Shown here: piece after piece, positions 1-7,032 of the stretch
Layout of the letters: every line of letters begins with the position of its first letter
How positions within the stretch are numbered: the first letter of the stretch is position 1
Assembly: GCA_017540605.1 (NCBI GenBank)
Contig: JAFYAS010000036.1
Span: 1-39,392, forward strand
Direction of reading: 5' to 3'
DNA length: 39,392 nt
Source: Lachnospiraceae bacterium
GTDB lineage: Bacteria > Bacillota > Clostridia > Lachnospirales > Lachnospiraceae
Notes under the pieces: generated by a model
What the model saw: the letters and a program-made list of their open reading frames with translations, nothing else
What the model was told of the DNA's origin: nothing
Database searches by the model: none
Made by a program: the position numbers and the translations under genes

Positions 1-417
1 ACCGGTATCGAGATGTTCCGTAAGATGCTTGATGAGGCTATGGCTGGTGATAACATCGGAGCACTTCTCCGTGGTATCAACCGTGACCAGATCGTTCGTG
101 GTCAGGTTCTTGCTAAGCCCGGTACTGTTACATGCCACAAGAAGTTTACCGCTCAGGTATACGTTCTTACTAAGGAAGAGGGTGGACGTCATACACCTTT
201 CGTAGATAACTATCGTCCTCAGTTCTACTTCAGAACAACAGACGTTACTGGTGTCTGCAACCTTCCTCAGGATGTTAAGATGTGCATGCCTGGTGATAAC
301 GTAGAGATGACAGTAGAGCTCATCCATCCTATCGCTATGGAGCAGGGTCTTACATTTGCTATCCGTGAGGGTGGACGTACAGTAGGTTCTGGACGTGTTG
401 CTACAATTATTGAGTAA
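1..417 (+). CDS. tuf: Elongation factor Tu, C-terminal part (5' truncated by window)
   Basis: The reading frame is open from base 1 and matches the last third of EF-Tu, the GTPase that delivers aminoacyl-tRNA to the ribosome. Visible family signatures are [13 protein letters not shown], then [28 protein letters not shown] and the domain III ending [15 protein letters not shown]. These cover the end of domain II and all of domain III; the GTPase domain lies outside the window. Codon use is strongly biased, as expected for a highly expressed gene. The first ATG in the window is internal and is not the start. A strong terminator follows at 461, so this is the last gene of its transcript. Identification is secure; whether this is the only tuf copy cannot be seen. 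Confidence 0.97.
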   Translation, partial: TGIEMFRKMLDEAMAGDNIGALLRGINRDQIVRGQVLAKPGTVTCHKKFTAQVYVLTKEEGGRHTPFVDNYRPQFYFRTTDVTGVCNLPQDVKMCMPGDNVEMTVELIHPIAMEQGLTFAIREGGRTVGSGRVATIIE

Positions 418-460
418 TCAACGCGAAAACAATGAGGTAAGCGCTTAAAAAGCAATATAA

Positions 461-497
461 ATAGGGACTTCAAGCTTGCTTGAAAGTCCCTATTTTA
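461..497 (+). terminator. Rho-independent terminator of tuf
   Basis: Two long arms (461-475 and 478-493) pair almost perfectly with one bulged A and a two-base loop, followed by TTTTATT. The position 44 bases after the tuf stop codon fits a transcript end. Confidence 0.9.
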
Positions 498-500
498 TTG

Positions 501-585
501 CCTTCGCGGGCATTTAGCGAATGTCCGCGACCGAGCCGAAGGCGAGGGCGCTTATCAGCTTCCGAGATTTTTCTCGGAAGGCTTT
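501..585. repeat. Structured repeat related to the trp-operon elements
   Basis: CCTTCG (501-506) pairs with CGAAGG (537-542) around a second hairpin GCGGGCATT/AATGTCCGC (506-514 with 520-528, one G-U pair). A third hairpin CTTCCGAG/CTCGGAAG (559-566 with 573-580) is followed by TTTTT and could terminate transcription. The GACCG-AG-GAAG-CGAG core resembles the elements at 23805-23885 and 25791-26043. The relation is by eye and loose. Confidence 0.45.
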
Positions 586-588
586 TTG

Positions 589-630
589 GTGGTGGATAAT
601 TATCATCTTGTGTGTTATTATTTGTTATAT
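589..630. repeat. 42-bp direct repeat, copy 1
   Basis: This stretch, starting GTGGTGGATAAT, recurs at 873-914 with three substitutions (39 of 42 identical by eye). Copy 1 runs straight into the 17-bp inverted repeat at 628. The pair brackets a 51-codon ORF and a hairpin, which suggests duplication or insertion. Confidence 0.75.
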
Positions 631-688
631 CCTGGATTCTCGGAGTAGCATTGCCGACCTCGTCATGTTAATCCGAGAATCCAGGATA
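628..688. repeat. 17-bp perfect inverted repeat with 27-base loop
   Basis: The arms at 628-644 and 672-688 are exact reverse complements around the core CCTGGATTCTCGG. There is no T-run after it, so it does not look like a terminator. It sits at the edge of the 42-bp direct repeat and may be part of a small mobile or hairpin-forming element. Confidence 0.75.
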
Positions 689-817
689 AATGTAAAGAAA
701 GTTAAAAAGGCAAAGAAAAAGTATAGATATAAGATACCTGCAAAATATATTAAAGAAGGTAAAATTTTAAAAATAAAGACAAAATCAGGGGACACTCTTA
801 AATGGAAGCTTAAATAA
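665..817 (+). other. Possible lysine-rich 50-residue ORF or gene fragment
   Basis: The frame from ATG 665 encodes a short basic peptide that includes KVKKAKKKYRYKIPAKY and ends SGDTLKWKLK. The last 40 residues look like real protein rather than noise, and a hairpin follows at 830. The start lies inside the right half of an inverted repeat and has no ribosome binding site, so this may be the tail of a gene whose 5' part was replaced by repeat DNA. I do not recognise the protein, and coding status is uncertain. Confidence 0.25.
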
Positions 818-829
818 TTATAGATTTGC

Positions 830-862
830 AAAGGATGTAGCCTAATGAGCTTCATCCTTTTT
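830..862 (+). terminator. Probable terminator after the short ORF
   Basis: AAAGGATG (830-837) pairs with CATCCTTT (853-860), extended by a shorter inner AGC/GCT pairing and followed by a short T-run. Confidence 0.6.
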
Positions 863-872
863 AAAATTATTA

Positions 873-914
873 GTGGTGGATAATAATCATCTTGTGTGCT
901 ATTATTTGTCATAT
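873..914. repeat. 42-bp direct repeat, copy 2
   Basis: This is the partner of 589-630 with three substitutions. It is not followed by the inverted repeat seen after copy 1. A new AGGAGG-bearing stretch and the broken gene at 945 come next. Confidence 0.75.
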
Positions 915-944
915 GGGAGTTTTTAGGAGGCATGGAGAGCTTGT

Positions 945-1327
945 ATGATCACACAGGAATACATTGATAATATGCAGATGAACGTCAATAGAATGATAGC
1001 AGAGTTACAGAATATGGATCCAGAAAATCAGAATCAATGGATGCTTTAATTCGGATGGGTGTTTTGGATGAGAATGGTAATCCTAAAGCGAACATTGTAA
1101 CAGGCGGTTATTTGGAGGGAGGTTCTGATATGTGAGCTGCTCTTGAAAGAAGGTATAAGGAAATACAGATAGGAAGTGCTATCAATACATACCGCGAATG
1201 TGGTGAAACAGATGATACTATTGTAGAGAGAATAGTGAAAAGGTTTGATGTCACCGAGGAATATGTTCTTTCACTGCTTGATCCAAAAGAAGTGAGCTGT
1301 GAAAGAGCAACGGGAGACCAGAGATGA
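945..1327 (+). pseudogene. Remnant of one or two small genes, frameshift plus in-frame TGA
   Basis: ATG 945 opens a frame (MITQEYIDNMQMNVNRMIAE...) that stops at 1049. A second frame continues the same style of sequence from about 1037 with DALIRMGVLDENGNPKANIV, reads through GGYLEGGSDM, meets TGA at 1133-1135, and continues with ALERRYKEIQIGSAINTYRE and RFDVTEEYVLSLLDPKEVS to TGA 1325. The protein-like composition on both sides of each break indicates an original continuous gene or gene pair damaged by a frameshift near 1030 and a nonsense change. AGGAGG lies at 925-930. I do not recognise the family. The parts resemble small accessory proteins rather than housekeeping genes. Confidence 0.6.
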
Positions 1328-1363
1328 AGAATTAAGCAAGAGTAAAAATCAAGAAATAATAAT

Positions 1364-1417
1364 ATGCAAGTAGAAACCATTGTTACAGGTGGTCATGTTC
1401 CGTACATTAAAAAGTAA
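1364..1417 (+). other. Tiny ORF, probable 3' remnant of a small gene
   Basis: ATG 1364 encodes 17 residues, MQVETIVTGGHVPYIKK, then TAA. The IVTGG string also occurs in the preceding remnant (KANIVTGGYLEGG), so this may be a relic of a related short protein. It has no convincing ribosome binding site. Confidence 0.25.
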
Positions 1418-1434
1418 AGATGTGGGTTGGAAAA

Positions 1435-2124
1435 ATGGGTAAATATATTTGATGTGAGGATAGTGGCGCAGGTTTTACATTCTGGAAAGAAATTTTCGGA
1501 TTGTTTCATCCAGATGCTATTGTCGAAACAAAAATGAATAATAGCAGACTGTGCAAAGCAACAAGCAAGATAGAACTAGATGGAAATCAATATTATATTT
1601 TGATGGACACTGCAGCTGATAATCCGAATATTATCCGCGAGCTTTCAAGGCTTAAGAAAGTTGCGGCCGATAAGAAAAATGTGTTGATAGTAGATATCCA
1701 CTCGTTCGAATATGTGTTATTGTCATTTGAACACCTAATTGAATGGGTGTTTGCTGAGGAAGATGAATTGAAGAACAAGCGGGAAGCTTTAATCAAGGCA
1801 CGTGAATTGCTTGTGGAAATGATATCAATTGGCGCAACTGCTGAAAAACTAACGGAAATGAAAACAATTTTTCCGTATGCGACCAATCATAATTCAGAAC
1901 AGATATCTGGAGAATTGCTTTTGGCTATTACTAGGAATACAGGCTTTGAAACAGATAAGAAAAGGCTTGGTGAATGCTTTATTAACAGCTGCTGCGAATG
2001 GTCAGTTAGGCAGAACGACGACATTTGTGGTTTGAATGAGAGCAGGCTAACAGCTGAGGAAAAGAAAAAAGAATTGTTAGAATACTCGGTGTTGAAGACT
2101 GCATTGGCAAAGGTGGGACTATAA
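1435..2124 (+). CDS. Uncharacterised protein with early in-frame stop (first gene of P-loop module)
   Basis: The natural start appears to be ATG 1435 (MGKYI), but codon 6 is TGA (1450-1452). The frame then continues CEDSGAGFTFWKEIFGLFHP without interruption to TAA 2122. A surviving product could start at TTG 1501 (207 residues) or ATG 1534. TGA is a normal stop in this genome (for example at 37328), so this is a nonsense mutation, not recoding. The body contains ELDGNQYYILMDTAADNPN and a hydrophobic NVLIVDIHSFEYVLLSFEHL segment that could be a beta strand plus helix. The stop codon abuts the next gene with zero spacing. The family is not recognised; probably 5'-disrupted. Confidence 0.6.
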
Positions 2125-2565
2125 ATGATAACGGTATATAAGAAAAAAAACATTCCTAAGGGAATAGAACTCGTCAAATTAAATGATATTTATTTTAATA
2201 AATACACAGTCGAACTGCTAGACGAACGCGCTGTTTTTTATATTTCAAAAATTGACGCATCAGAATATGTAAGTAAATATATGATCAAGTCAAGATTTGG
2301 TGGGGAGGTATTAAATATTGATAAACTTTCTACTGGGTGCAAGACTTTGCTGAATATTTTTTATAATCCGGATATTATTTTTGATATTCGCGAATGCGGT
2401 GAGAATGCACTTGATCTTATATATGCGTTACCAGAAGGAAATATATACTGTGATTATCCACTTATCTCTTTTGATATGACTGTTGTTCGTGTAGCTGAAA
2501 AGAAAGAGTACAGAATCATCGATGAGTATGATGAATTAAAGGAGTGGTGGGCAAGTGAAAATTAA
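2125..2565 (+). CDS. DUF4869-like uncharacterised protein
   Basis: This 146-residue protein starts at an ATG directly after the previous stop, with AAGGTGGGA as ribosome binding site inside the upstream gene. The pattern MITVYKKKNIPKG, then SRFGGEVLNIDKLSTGCKTL and DIRECGENALDLIY, resembles the clostridial DUF4869 family as I remember it (inference, not searched). No catalytic motif, signal peptide or membrane segment is visible. It ends in an acidic stretch (DEYDELKEWWASEN). The start of the following gene overlaps its last 11 bases, so the three genes are translationally coupled and likely make interacting products. Confidence 0.7.
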   Translation: MITVYKKKNIPKGIELVKLNDIYFNKYTVELLDERAVFYISKIDASEYVSKYMIKSRFGGEVLNIDKLSTGCKTLLNIFYNPDIIFDIRECGENALDLIYALPEGNIYCDYPLISFDMTVVRVAEKKEYRIIDEYDELKEWWASEN

Positions 2566-2986
2566 ACCGGTTATTTTTGATAAAATTCAAACAAGTCACA
2601 CATCTTTTGTTGTAGACCTGACAACTGATAATAATATTACTTTTATTATGGGTGATTCCGGGGTGGGTAAGTCGGCTGTTTTTTCTTTTCTGCAAGAAAT
2701 AGCAGCAGAGGACAAAAGAATCCGATGCTTTAATTATCTTGATAACAAGAAAAATTATAAAACGACTATAAAAAAATCTAAGGGAAAACTGTTTATTATA
2801 GATAATGCGGATGTTCTTTTAGATGACAACATGCGTCACTACATTTCCTTAGATGCCGAAAATCAGTATGTTATTATTGGCAGGAATCCCACCGGCCTTC
2901 TTTTAAGCTATGATGAGCTGTATGAACTGGAGAGCACGAAAGAAGGTAATATAGTAAGATTCACTTTAAAGAAGTGCAACATATAA
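2555..2986 (+). CDS. Small P-loop NTPase-like protein
   Basis: The GTG start at 2555 is chosen because AAAGGAG at 2538-2544 lies about ten bases upstream and the first residues are MKIKPVIF. The 143-residue product has a clear Walker A motif GDSGVGKS at residues 33-40 and a Walker B-like strand KLFIIDNADVLLDD near residues 77-90, then a strand-rich tail with ENQYVIIGRNPTGLLLS. It is much shorter than full AAA or STAND ATPases and shows no arginine finger or helical lid that I can point to. It overlaps the DUF4869-like gene, so it is part of the same module. Nucleotide binding is well supported; function is unknown. Confidence 0.75.
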   Translation: MKIKPVIFDKIQTSHTSFVVDLTTDNNITFIMGDSGVGKSAVFSFLQEIAAEDKRIRCFNYLDNKKNYKTTIKKSKGKLFIIDNADVLLDDNMRHYISLDAENQYVIIGRNPTGLLLSYDELYELESTKEGNIVRFTLKKCNI

Positions 2987-3030
2987 TCATGTTTGCACCC
3001 AAATCGATAGCTATCAGAAGGAGAAAACCA

Positions 3031-3441
3031 ATGGTCAAACAGATAGTTCGAGATCCGATGTTTTTACAACAGAAGTCAGAACCCGCAACGGAAGCTGACA
3101 AGCAGGTTGTACAAGATCTCATAGATACATTAACTGCAAACAGGGAAAGATGCGTAGGTATGGCTGCCAACATGATCGGAGTTAAAAAGCAGATCATCGT
3201 GGTAGCAGTCGGCCCCTTTTCCGTTCCGATGATAAACCCTGTGATCACAAGGAAGTCCGGAAAGTACGAGACTGAAGAGGGATGCCTCTCACTCGATGGT
3301 GTGCGACCTTGCACCCGCTATAAGGAAATTGAAGTTGATTATTTGGATCAGAATTTTCAAAAACAGCACGGTAAATACACAGGTTACACAGCTCAGATCA
3401 TTCAGCATGAGATTCAGCATTTTAGCGGTGAGTTGATCTGA
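3031..3441 (+). CDS. def: Peptide deformylase
   Basis: Deformylase removes the N-formyl group from nascent proteins. The start at 3031 follows AAGGAG at 3019-3024; an upstream in-frame ATG at 2974 would overlap the previous gene and has no such site. The 136-residue protein shows motif I as GMAANMIGV (residues 43-51), motif II EGCLSL with metal-ligand Cys85, and motif III QHEIQHFSGELI with the HEIQH zinc/iron site at 126-130. The usual glutamine of motif I is replaced by methionine, as in a short clostridial subtype. It is shorter than the roughly 150-170-residue classical enzyme. It sits alone between the P-loop module and the PrsW-like gene, and identification is firm. Confidence 0.92.
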   Translation: MVKQIVRDPMFLQQKSEPATEADKQVVQDLIDTLTANRERCVGMAANMIGVKKQIIVVAVGPFSVPMINPVITRKSGKYETEEGCLSLDGVRPCTRYKEIEVDYLDQNFQKQHGKYTGYTAQIIQHEIQHFSGELI

Positions 3442-3478
3442 TACTATCGTACGAAAAAATTAGAAAGGATACCATATC

Positions 3479-4225
3479 ATGATAATTCTTGCGATCATTC
3501 CAAGCATAATACTTTTCTTTATTGTTTGGAAATATGATACTATCGAAAAAGAACCGATCGGTCTTTTGATGAAACTGATAGGAGCCGGTGCTTTGACGCT
3601 CGTCAGCGCAGAGGTTATCGGACTTCTTGGAGAGAAGCTTTTAAAATTTATTTTAAAGGATTCATCATCTCTTCTTTATATCTTCATTTTCTCTTTTGTC
3701 CTCATTGGACTCGTTGAAGAGCTGGGAAAGTTTGTTGTTCTCAAGCTTATCACATGGAAGAACAAGGAATTTAATTATACCTTTGATGCCATAGTTTATG
3801 CGGCTATGGTGTCACTTGGCTTTGCAACCGTTGAGAATATCATTTATGTGATCCTCCACGGCTCAGGGGCAAGTCTTTTTCGTGTAATATTCTCTGCGCC
3901 GGGACATATGATATATGCGGTATTTATGGGATATTTTTATGGACTCGCAAGGCTTCATAAGAGTGAAGGAAATGACGGAAAAGCTATGATAAGTCTTATC
4001 AGTGCCCTTGTTGTCCCTACTGCTATGCACGGGTTCTATCAGCTCTGCCTGAATACAAAAAAACCGGTGTATATCGTGCTTTTTGTGATCTACGAGATAC
4101 TTGTTGCCTTGGTCTGCGTAAAGCAGTTTTTAAAGCTCTCTAAAGAAGATAAGGAAATTCCTGAAATGGAATTTAATTTTTCCGAGGAAGCTTGGGAAGG
4201 AGGAGCAGATGAAGGTAAAATGTGA
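3479..4225 (+). CDS. PrsW-type intramembrane metalloprotease family protein
   Basis: This is a polytopic membrane protein of 248 residues with about seven hydrophobic segments. The PrsW family signatures are LVEELGKFVVL (residues 78-88, paired glutamates), FATVENIIYV (115-124), PGHMIYAVFMGYFYG (141-155) and PTAMHGFYQ near residue 185. These glutamates and histidines are the family's presumed active-site residues. In Bacillus subtilis PrsW cleaves the anti-sigma factor RsiW, but no sigma or anti-sigma gene is seen here, so the substrate is unknown. AGAAAGGA lies before the ATG. The 3' end overlaps the next gene by 17 bases, so the two are probably co-expressed. Confidence 0.85.
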   Translation: MIILAIIPSIILFFIVWKYDTIEKEPIGLLMKLIGAGALTLVSAEVIGLLGEKLLKFILKDSSSLLYIFIFSFVLIGLVEELGKFVVLKLITWKNKEFNYTFDAIVYAAMVSLGFATVENIIYVILHGSGASLFRVIFSAPGHMIYAVFMGYFYGLARLHKSEGNDGKAMISLISALVVPTAMHGFYQLCLNTKKPVYIVLFVIYEILVALVCVKQFLKLSKEDKEIPEMEFNFSEEAWEGGADEGKM

Positions 4226-5075
4226 TTTTTGCGGACAAATGATAGATGAAGGGCAGGCAACATGTCCTAACTGCGGTGGAGTCATGCCCACTGCCAATCG
4301 TGTGGCATCCGACCAGCCGAAGACCATTGAAGAGCTTAAAAGATGGTACACCGATCACAATCTTCCTCCAGAGGAAAAGACCAGATTCTTTATCGGCAAG
4401 GATATAAAGGCTCCGAAGGCATTTGGAATATATCAGGCTTCGGATGGAAATTTTGTTGTATACAAGAACAAGAGTGACGGCGAGAGAGTGGTTCGTTACA
4501 AGGGCGTAGATGAAGGCTATGCAGTAAATGAGCTTTATCAGCGACTTCGAAGTGAGATAGTAAATCAAAAGGCCAATATAGCCAACAACGGTAATAACAG
4601 GGCGACTAAAAAATCCGGAAAGCTCACGATAGGCGATATCTTTTTAACAATTATTGCCCTGATATTTTTTAGTCCTTTAACACAGGGGGTTCTATTGATC
4701 GTTATCGCATTGATATTTACGATGTTTGATCATTCGCCTTCTAACGGCTATTACAGGTACAACGGAAACGATTATTACTATCAGGGTTCATCCTGGTATT
4801 CCTATGATACAGCAGGGGATAGCTGGTCATATGCATCCAATTCAGATGAGCTCGATTCCATCATCAATGATGATACTGACGATGATTACAGGTATACTGA
4901 TCATCAGGGTTCCCTGTTTGAGGACAGCACCTGGTATAATACAGGTTCTTCATATAGCAGTTCAGACAGCTATGACAGCTACGATTGGGACAGCGGAAGT
5001 TCCTGGGGAGATTCCTCCTGGGATAGCGGAAGTTCCTGGGATTCAAGCTATACAGACTGGGATTCGGGATGGTAG
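4209..5075 (+). CDS. Zinc-ribbon membrane protein with Ser/Asp/Tyr/Trp-rich tail
   Basis: The 288-residue protein starts inside the end of the PrsW-like gene with GGAGG at 4199-4203. Residues 4-24 form a zinc ribbon with two CxxC knuckles (CDFCG and CPNCG). A conserved-looking soluble domain (about residues 37-120, with WYTDHNLPPEEKTRFFIG) follows, then a strongly hydrophobic segment near 140-172. The last 110 residues are low-complexity, full of S, D, Y, W and G (for example DSGSSWGDSSWDSGSSW). The tail would lie on the opposite side of the membrane from the ribbon. Function is unknown. Coupling to PrsW makes it a possible substrate or partner (inference). Confidence 0.8.
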   Translation: MKVKCDFCGQMIDEGQATCPNCGGVMPTANRVASDQPKTIEELKRWYTDHNLPPEEKTRFFIGKDIKAPKAFGIYQASDGNFVVYKNKSDGERVVRYKGVDEGYAVNELYQRLRSEIVNQKANIANNGNNRATKKSGKLTIGDIFLTIIALIFFSPLTQGVLLIVIALIFTMFDHSPSNGYYRYNGNDYYYQGSSWYSYDTAGDSWSYASNSDELDSIINDDTDDDYRYTDHQGSLFEDSTWYNTGSSYSSSDSYDSYDWDSGSSWGDSSWDSGSSWDSSYTDWDSGW

Positions 5076-5093
5076 GATTTCGATGTCCCTTCG

Positions 5094-5122
5094 TTGACAA
5101 AATAAACCGTCAATGATACTAT
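5094..5122 (+). promoter_or_regulatory. Sigma-A-like promoter of the secreted protein gene
   Basis: TTGACA at 5094-5099 and TACTAT at 5117-5122 are separated by 17 bases, about 50 bases before the start codon at 5171. A small hairpin TTGGTG/CACCAA lies in the leader. Confidence 0.6.
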
Positions 5123-5170
5123 GTTTTGGTGGTAAAACACCAATATTATCAAGAAAAAAGGAGAAGAAAA

Positions 5171-6805
5171 ATGAAGCAAAGAACAAAAAGCCTTTATGCA
5201 TTTTTACTTATGACATTGTGTGTTTTGGCGCTCATGCCTATTAGTGCTTTGGCAAGACTGAAGGAAACAGATGTAAGCCTTTCACCAAAGACCGGCAATG
5301 TCATTAAAAGTGTTAAGTTTGAAGAAGTCAGCGATGGGGTAGAGATTTCTCTGTATGTTGAATTCACGACTGCAAGAGCCTATAGCAAATATGATTTTTA
5401 TATCGTAAATGAAGATGGTTCAGTTACCCATGAGGATGGCGAGCTTGATGGTTCCTTTAAGAGATCTTCGAGTGGCAGCTGGTACATTTATACTATGAAG
5501 ACTCATGTTAAGCCTGGTGCCAAGGTAAAGATCGGTGGCTATGGCTACAAGGATGCAAAGAATGATGATGCTCAGTGTATAGCTGTAGCTCAGGATCTTC
5601 AGATCCCCGAGATATCGGTTAGTACTCAGGAGGTATTGGAGCAGGCATACAAGGATTTCCCTACAGCGAAGGCTGACTATGCTTATCTTCAGGATTTTAA
5701 GGTAGGCGAAAAGACTACCATTGACTGTGCGGCATATACATCTTGCCTCGAGATCACCAAGGTTACGAAGGATGCAGTTACATTTAAGTTTACATTGACC
5801 AACAAGGTTCCCGGCCTTGCATATTCAATATCAGGAAGCGGTGACGGTCAGGTTTCTCTTAAGTTCTCAGGCGGAAGTAAGGGCGTTTCCGATGCAGACG
5901 GTGACGGCACTTTGATGCATCTTTTTGGAGACGAAACTACATATTCATGTGATGTGACTGCAAAGATGTCCGATATCGAGAATAATTCAGGACTTAGCAA
6001 GATCGGCGTTGGAGTGGGAGCCTTCTATAAGGTTGATGATGAGACAGACACCTACCACAAGGAGGCTACAAATCTTTACCAGCATGATGCAGAAACTATC
6101 ATGTACTATGTGGCTACTCCCTCAACTCCAGGTGGATACTACATCAAGGAAGTAAAGAAGAATGCTATTACTATGGGTCCCAATGCATTTAAGGCGACCT
6201 TCACCAAGACTTCAGGTTCCATCCTTTGCTATCGTGAGGTCGGTTCAAAGAAGTGGAGCGAGAAGAGTTTTGCCGGCGGCAAGGAGATGAAGCTTACGGG
6301 ACTTAAGTATGCCACATACTATGAGATCGGAATAAAGAGCTTTGTCACAGAAAAGATGGGCAACGGAAAGAATGTTACCAAGGTTTCTCCTATGTCAAAG
6401 ACCATGGTTCAGGTGACAGCTCCCAAGGACAAGCCCGTGATAGTATCGGTAAAAATCTCAGGAGCAAAGAAGCGTTCCGGCAAGCGCCCCGGATATTGGG
6501 ATTACTGGGGTAAATGGCATAGTGGTTCAAGCTTTTCGGGAACTACAGGAACCATCACCATTACACTTAACAAGAAGCCCAAGGCAAAGTATCTCTATGT
6601 ATGCGCAAAGGGTTGTAATGGTTCCATTGCAAAGATAACAGGAAAGAAAGTGGTCATCAAGGATGTAAACCTTGGCGGATACAGCAAGGGCAAAACAGTG
6701 CCTATCTCTGCGGCGTTTACATTTGACAGTAAGTATAAAGGAAAGGCCATGGCTTACAGACCTATAGGTCCTTGGTCAAATGCAAAGAAAGTTACTGTAA
6801 AATAA
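5171..6805 (+). CDS. Secreted protein with Fn3-like region, function unknown
   Basis: ATG 5171 is chosen over ATG 5126 because AAGGAG (5158-5163) stands just upstream and the protein then opens with a clear signal peptide: lysine/arginine start, hydrophobic LLMTLCVLALMPISALA, cleavage near residue 30. The mature part of about 515 residues has no transmembrane anchor and no LPXTG motif. Residues near 330-430 look like a fibronectin III-type domain (KATFTKTSGSILCYREVG, TGLKYATYYEIGIKSF). The C-terminal 110 residues are basic and rich in K, G and Y, which could bind the wall. The gene is monocistronic, between its own promoter and a terminator. No enzyme motif is seen. Confidence 0.8.
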   Translation: MKQRTKSLYAFLLMTLCVLALMPISALARLKETDVSLSPKTGNVIKSVKFEEVSDGVEISLYVEFTTARAYSKYDFYIVNEDGSVTHEDGELDGSFKRSSSGSWYIYTMKTHVKPGAKVKIGGYGYKDAKNDDAQCIAVAQDLQIPEISVSTQEVLEQAYKDFPTAKADYAYLQDFKVGEKTTIDCAAYTSCLEITKVTKDAVTFKFTLTNKVPGLAYSISGSGDGQVSLKFSGGSKGVSDADGDGTLMHLFGDETTYSCDVTAKMSDIENNSGLSKIGVGVGAFYKVDDETDTYHKEATNLYQHDAETIMYYVATPSTPGGYYIKEVKKNAITMGPNAFKATFTKTSGSILCYREVGSKKWSEKSFAGGKEMKLTGLKYATYYEIGIKSFVTEKMGNGKNVTKVSPMSKTMVQVTAPKDKPVIVSVKISGAKKRSGKRPGYWDYWGKWHSGSSFSGTTGTITITLNKKPKAKYLYVCAKGCNGSIAKITGKKVVIKDVNLGGYSKGKTVPISAAFTFDSKYKGKAMAYRPIGPWSNAKKVTVK

Positions 6806-6816
6806 ATATATTGTTA

Positions 6817-6847
6817 AAGCCTCGGCGAGTGATCGCCGGGGTTTTAT
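6817..6847 (+). terminator. Terminator of the secreted protein gene
   Basis: CCTCGGCGA pairs with TCGCCGGGG (one T-G pair) around GTGA and is followed by TTTTATT, just after the stop codon. Confidence 0.85.
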
Positions 6848-6892
6848 TAAATGACGGAAGCTTCGACAATATATCGGAGAGCTTTAAGATAT

Positions 6893-6938
6893 AATGAGTT
6901 CAACTTTTTATAAATTTGTAAAGTTGAACTCATTTTTG
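6893..6938. terminator. Second strong hairpin with T-run, no gene in front of it
   Basis: A perfect 15-bp stem (6893-6907 with 6920-6934) is followed by a T-run. No ORF lies between this hairpin and the terminator at 6817-6847. It may be a back-up terminator or the end of a short unannotated RNA; a TATAAT string overlaps its left edge (6890-6895). Confidence 0.7.
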
Positions 6939-6939
6939 T

Positions 6940-6969
6940 TTGCAATAAGGTGGTGATATGGGGTACAAT
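6940..6969 (+). promoter_or_regulatory. Possible promoter of the methyltransferase gene
   Basis: TTGCAA (6940-6945) and TACAAT (6964-6969) are 18 bases apart, directly after the hairpin at 6893-6938 and 64 bases before the next start codon. The match is moderate. Confidence 0.4.
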
Positions 6970-7032
6970 AAAACGACGAGAATCCTAAGATAGAATAGTT
7001 AGAATCGATACGAAAATGATGGTGGTGCTGAT

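Noticed and set aside
521-664. Longer start for the lysine-rich ORF at 521
   Set aside because: This part runs through two hairpins and the direct repeat; it has no ribosome binding site, and the sequence is explained by the repeats.
1133-1452. Recoding of TGA (selenocysteine or code change) at 1133 and 1450
   Set aside because: TGA is used as a normal stop in several genes of the window, no SECIS-like element was seen, and the region has other damage, so simple decay explains it.
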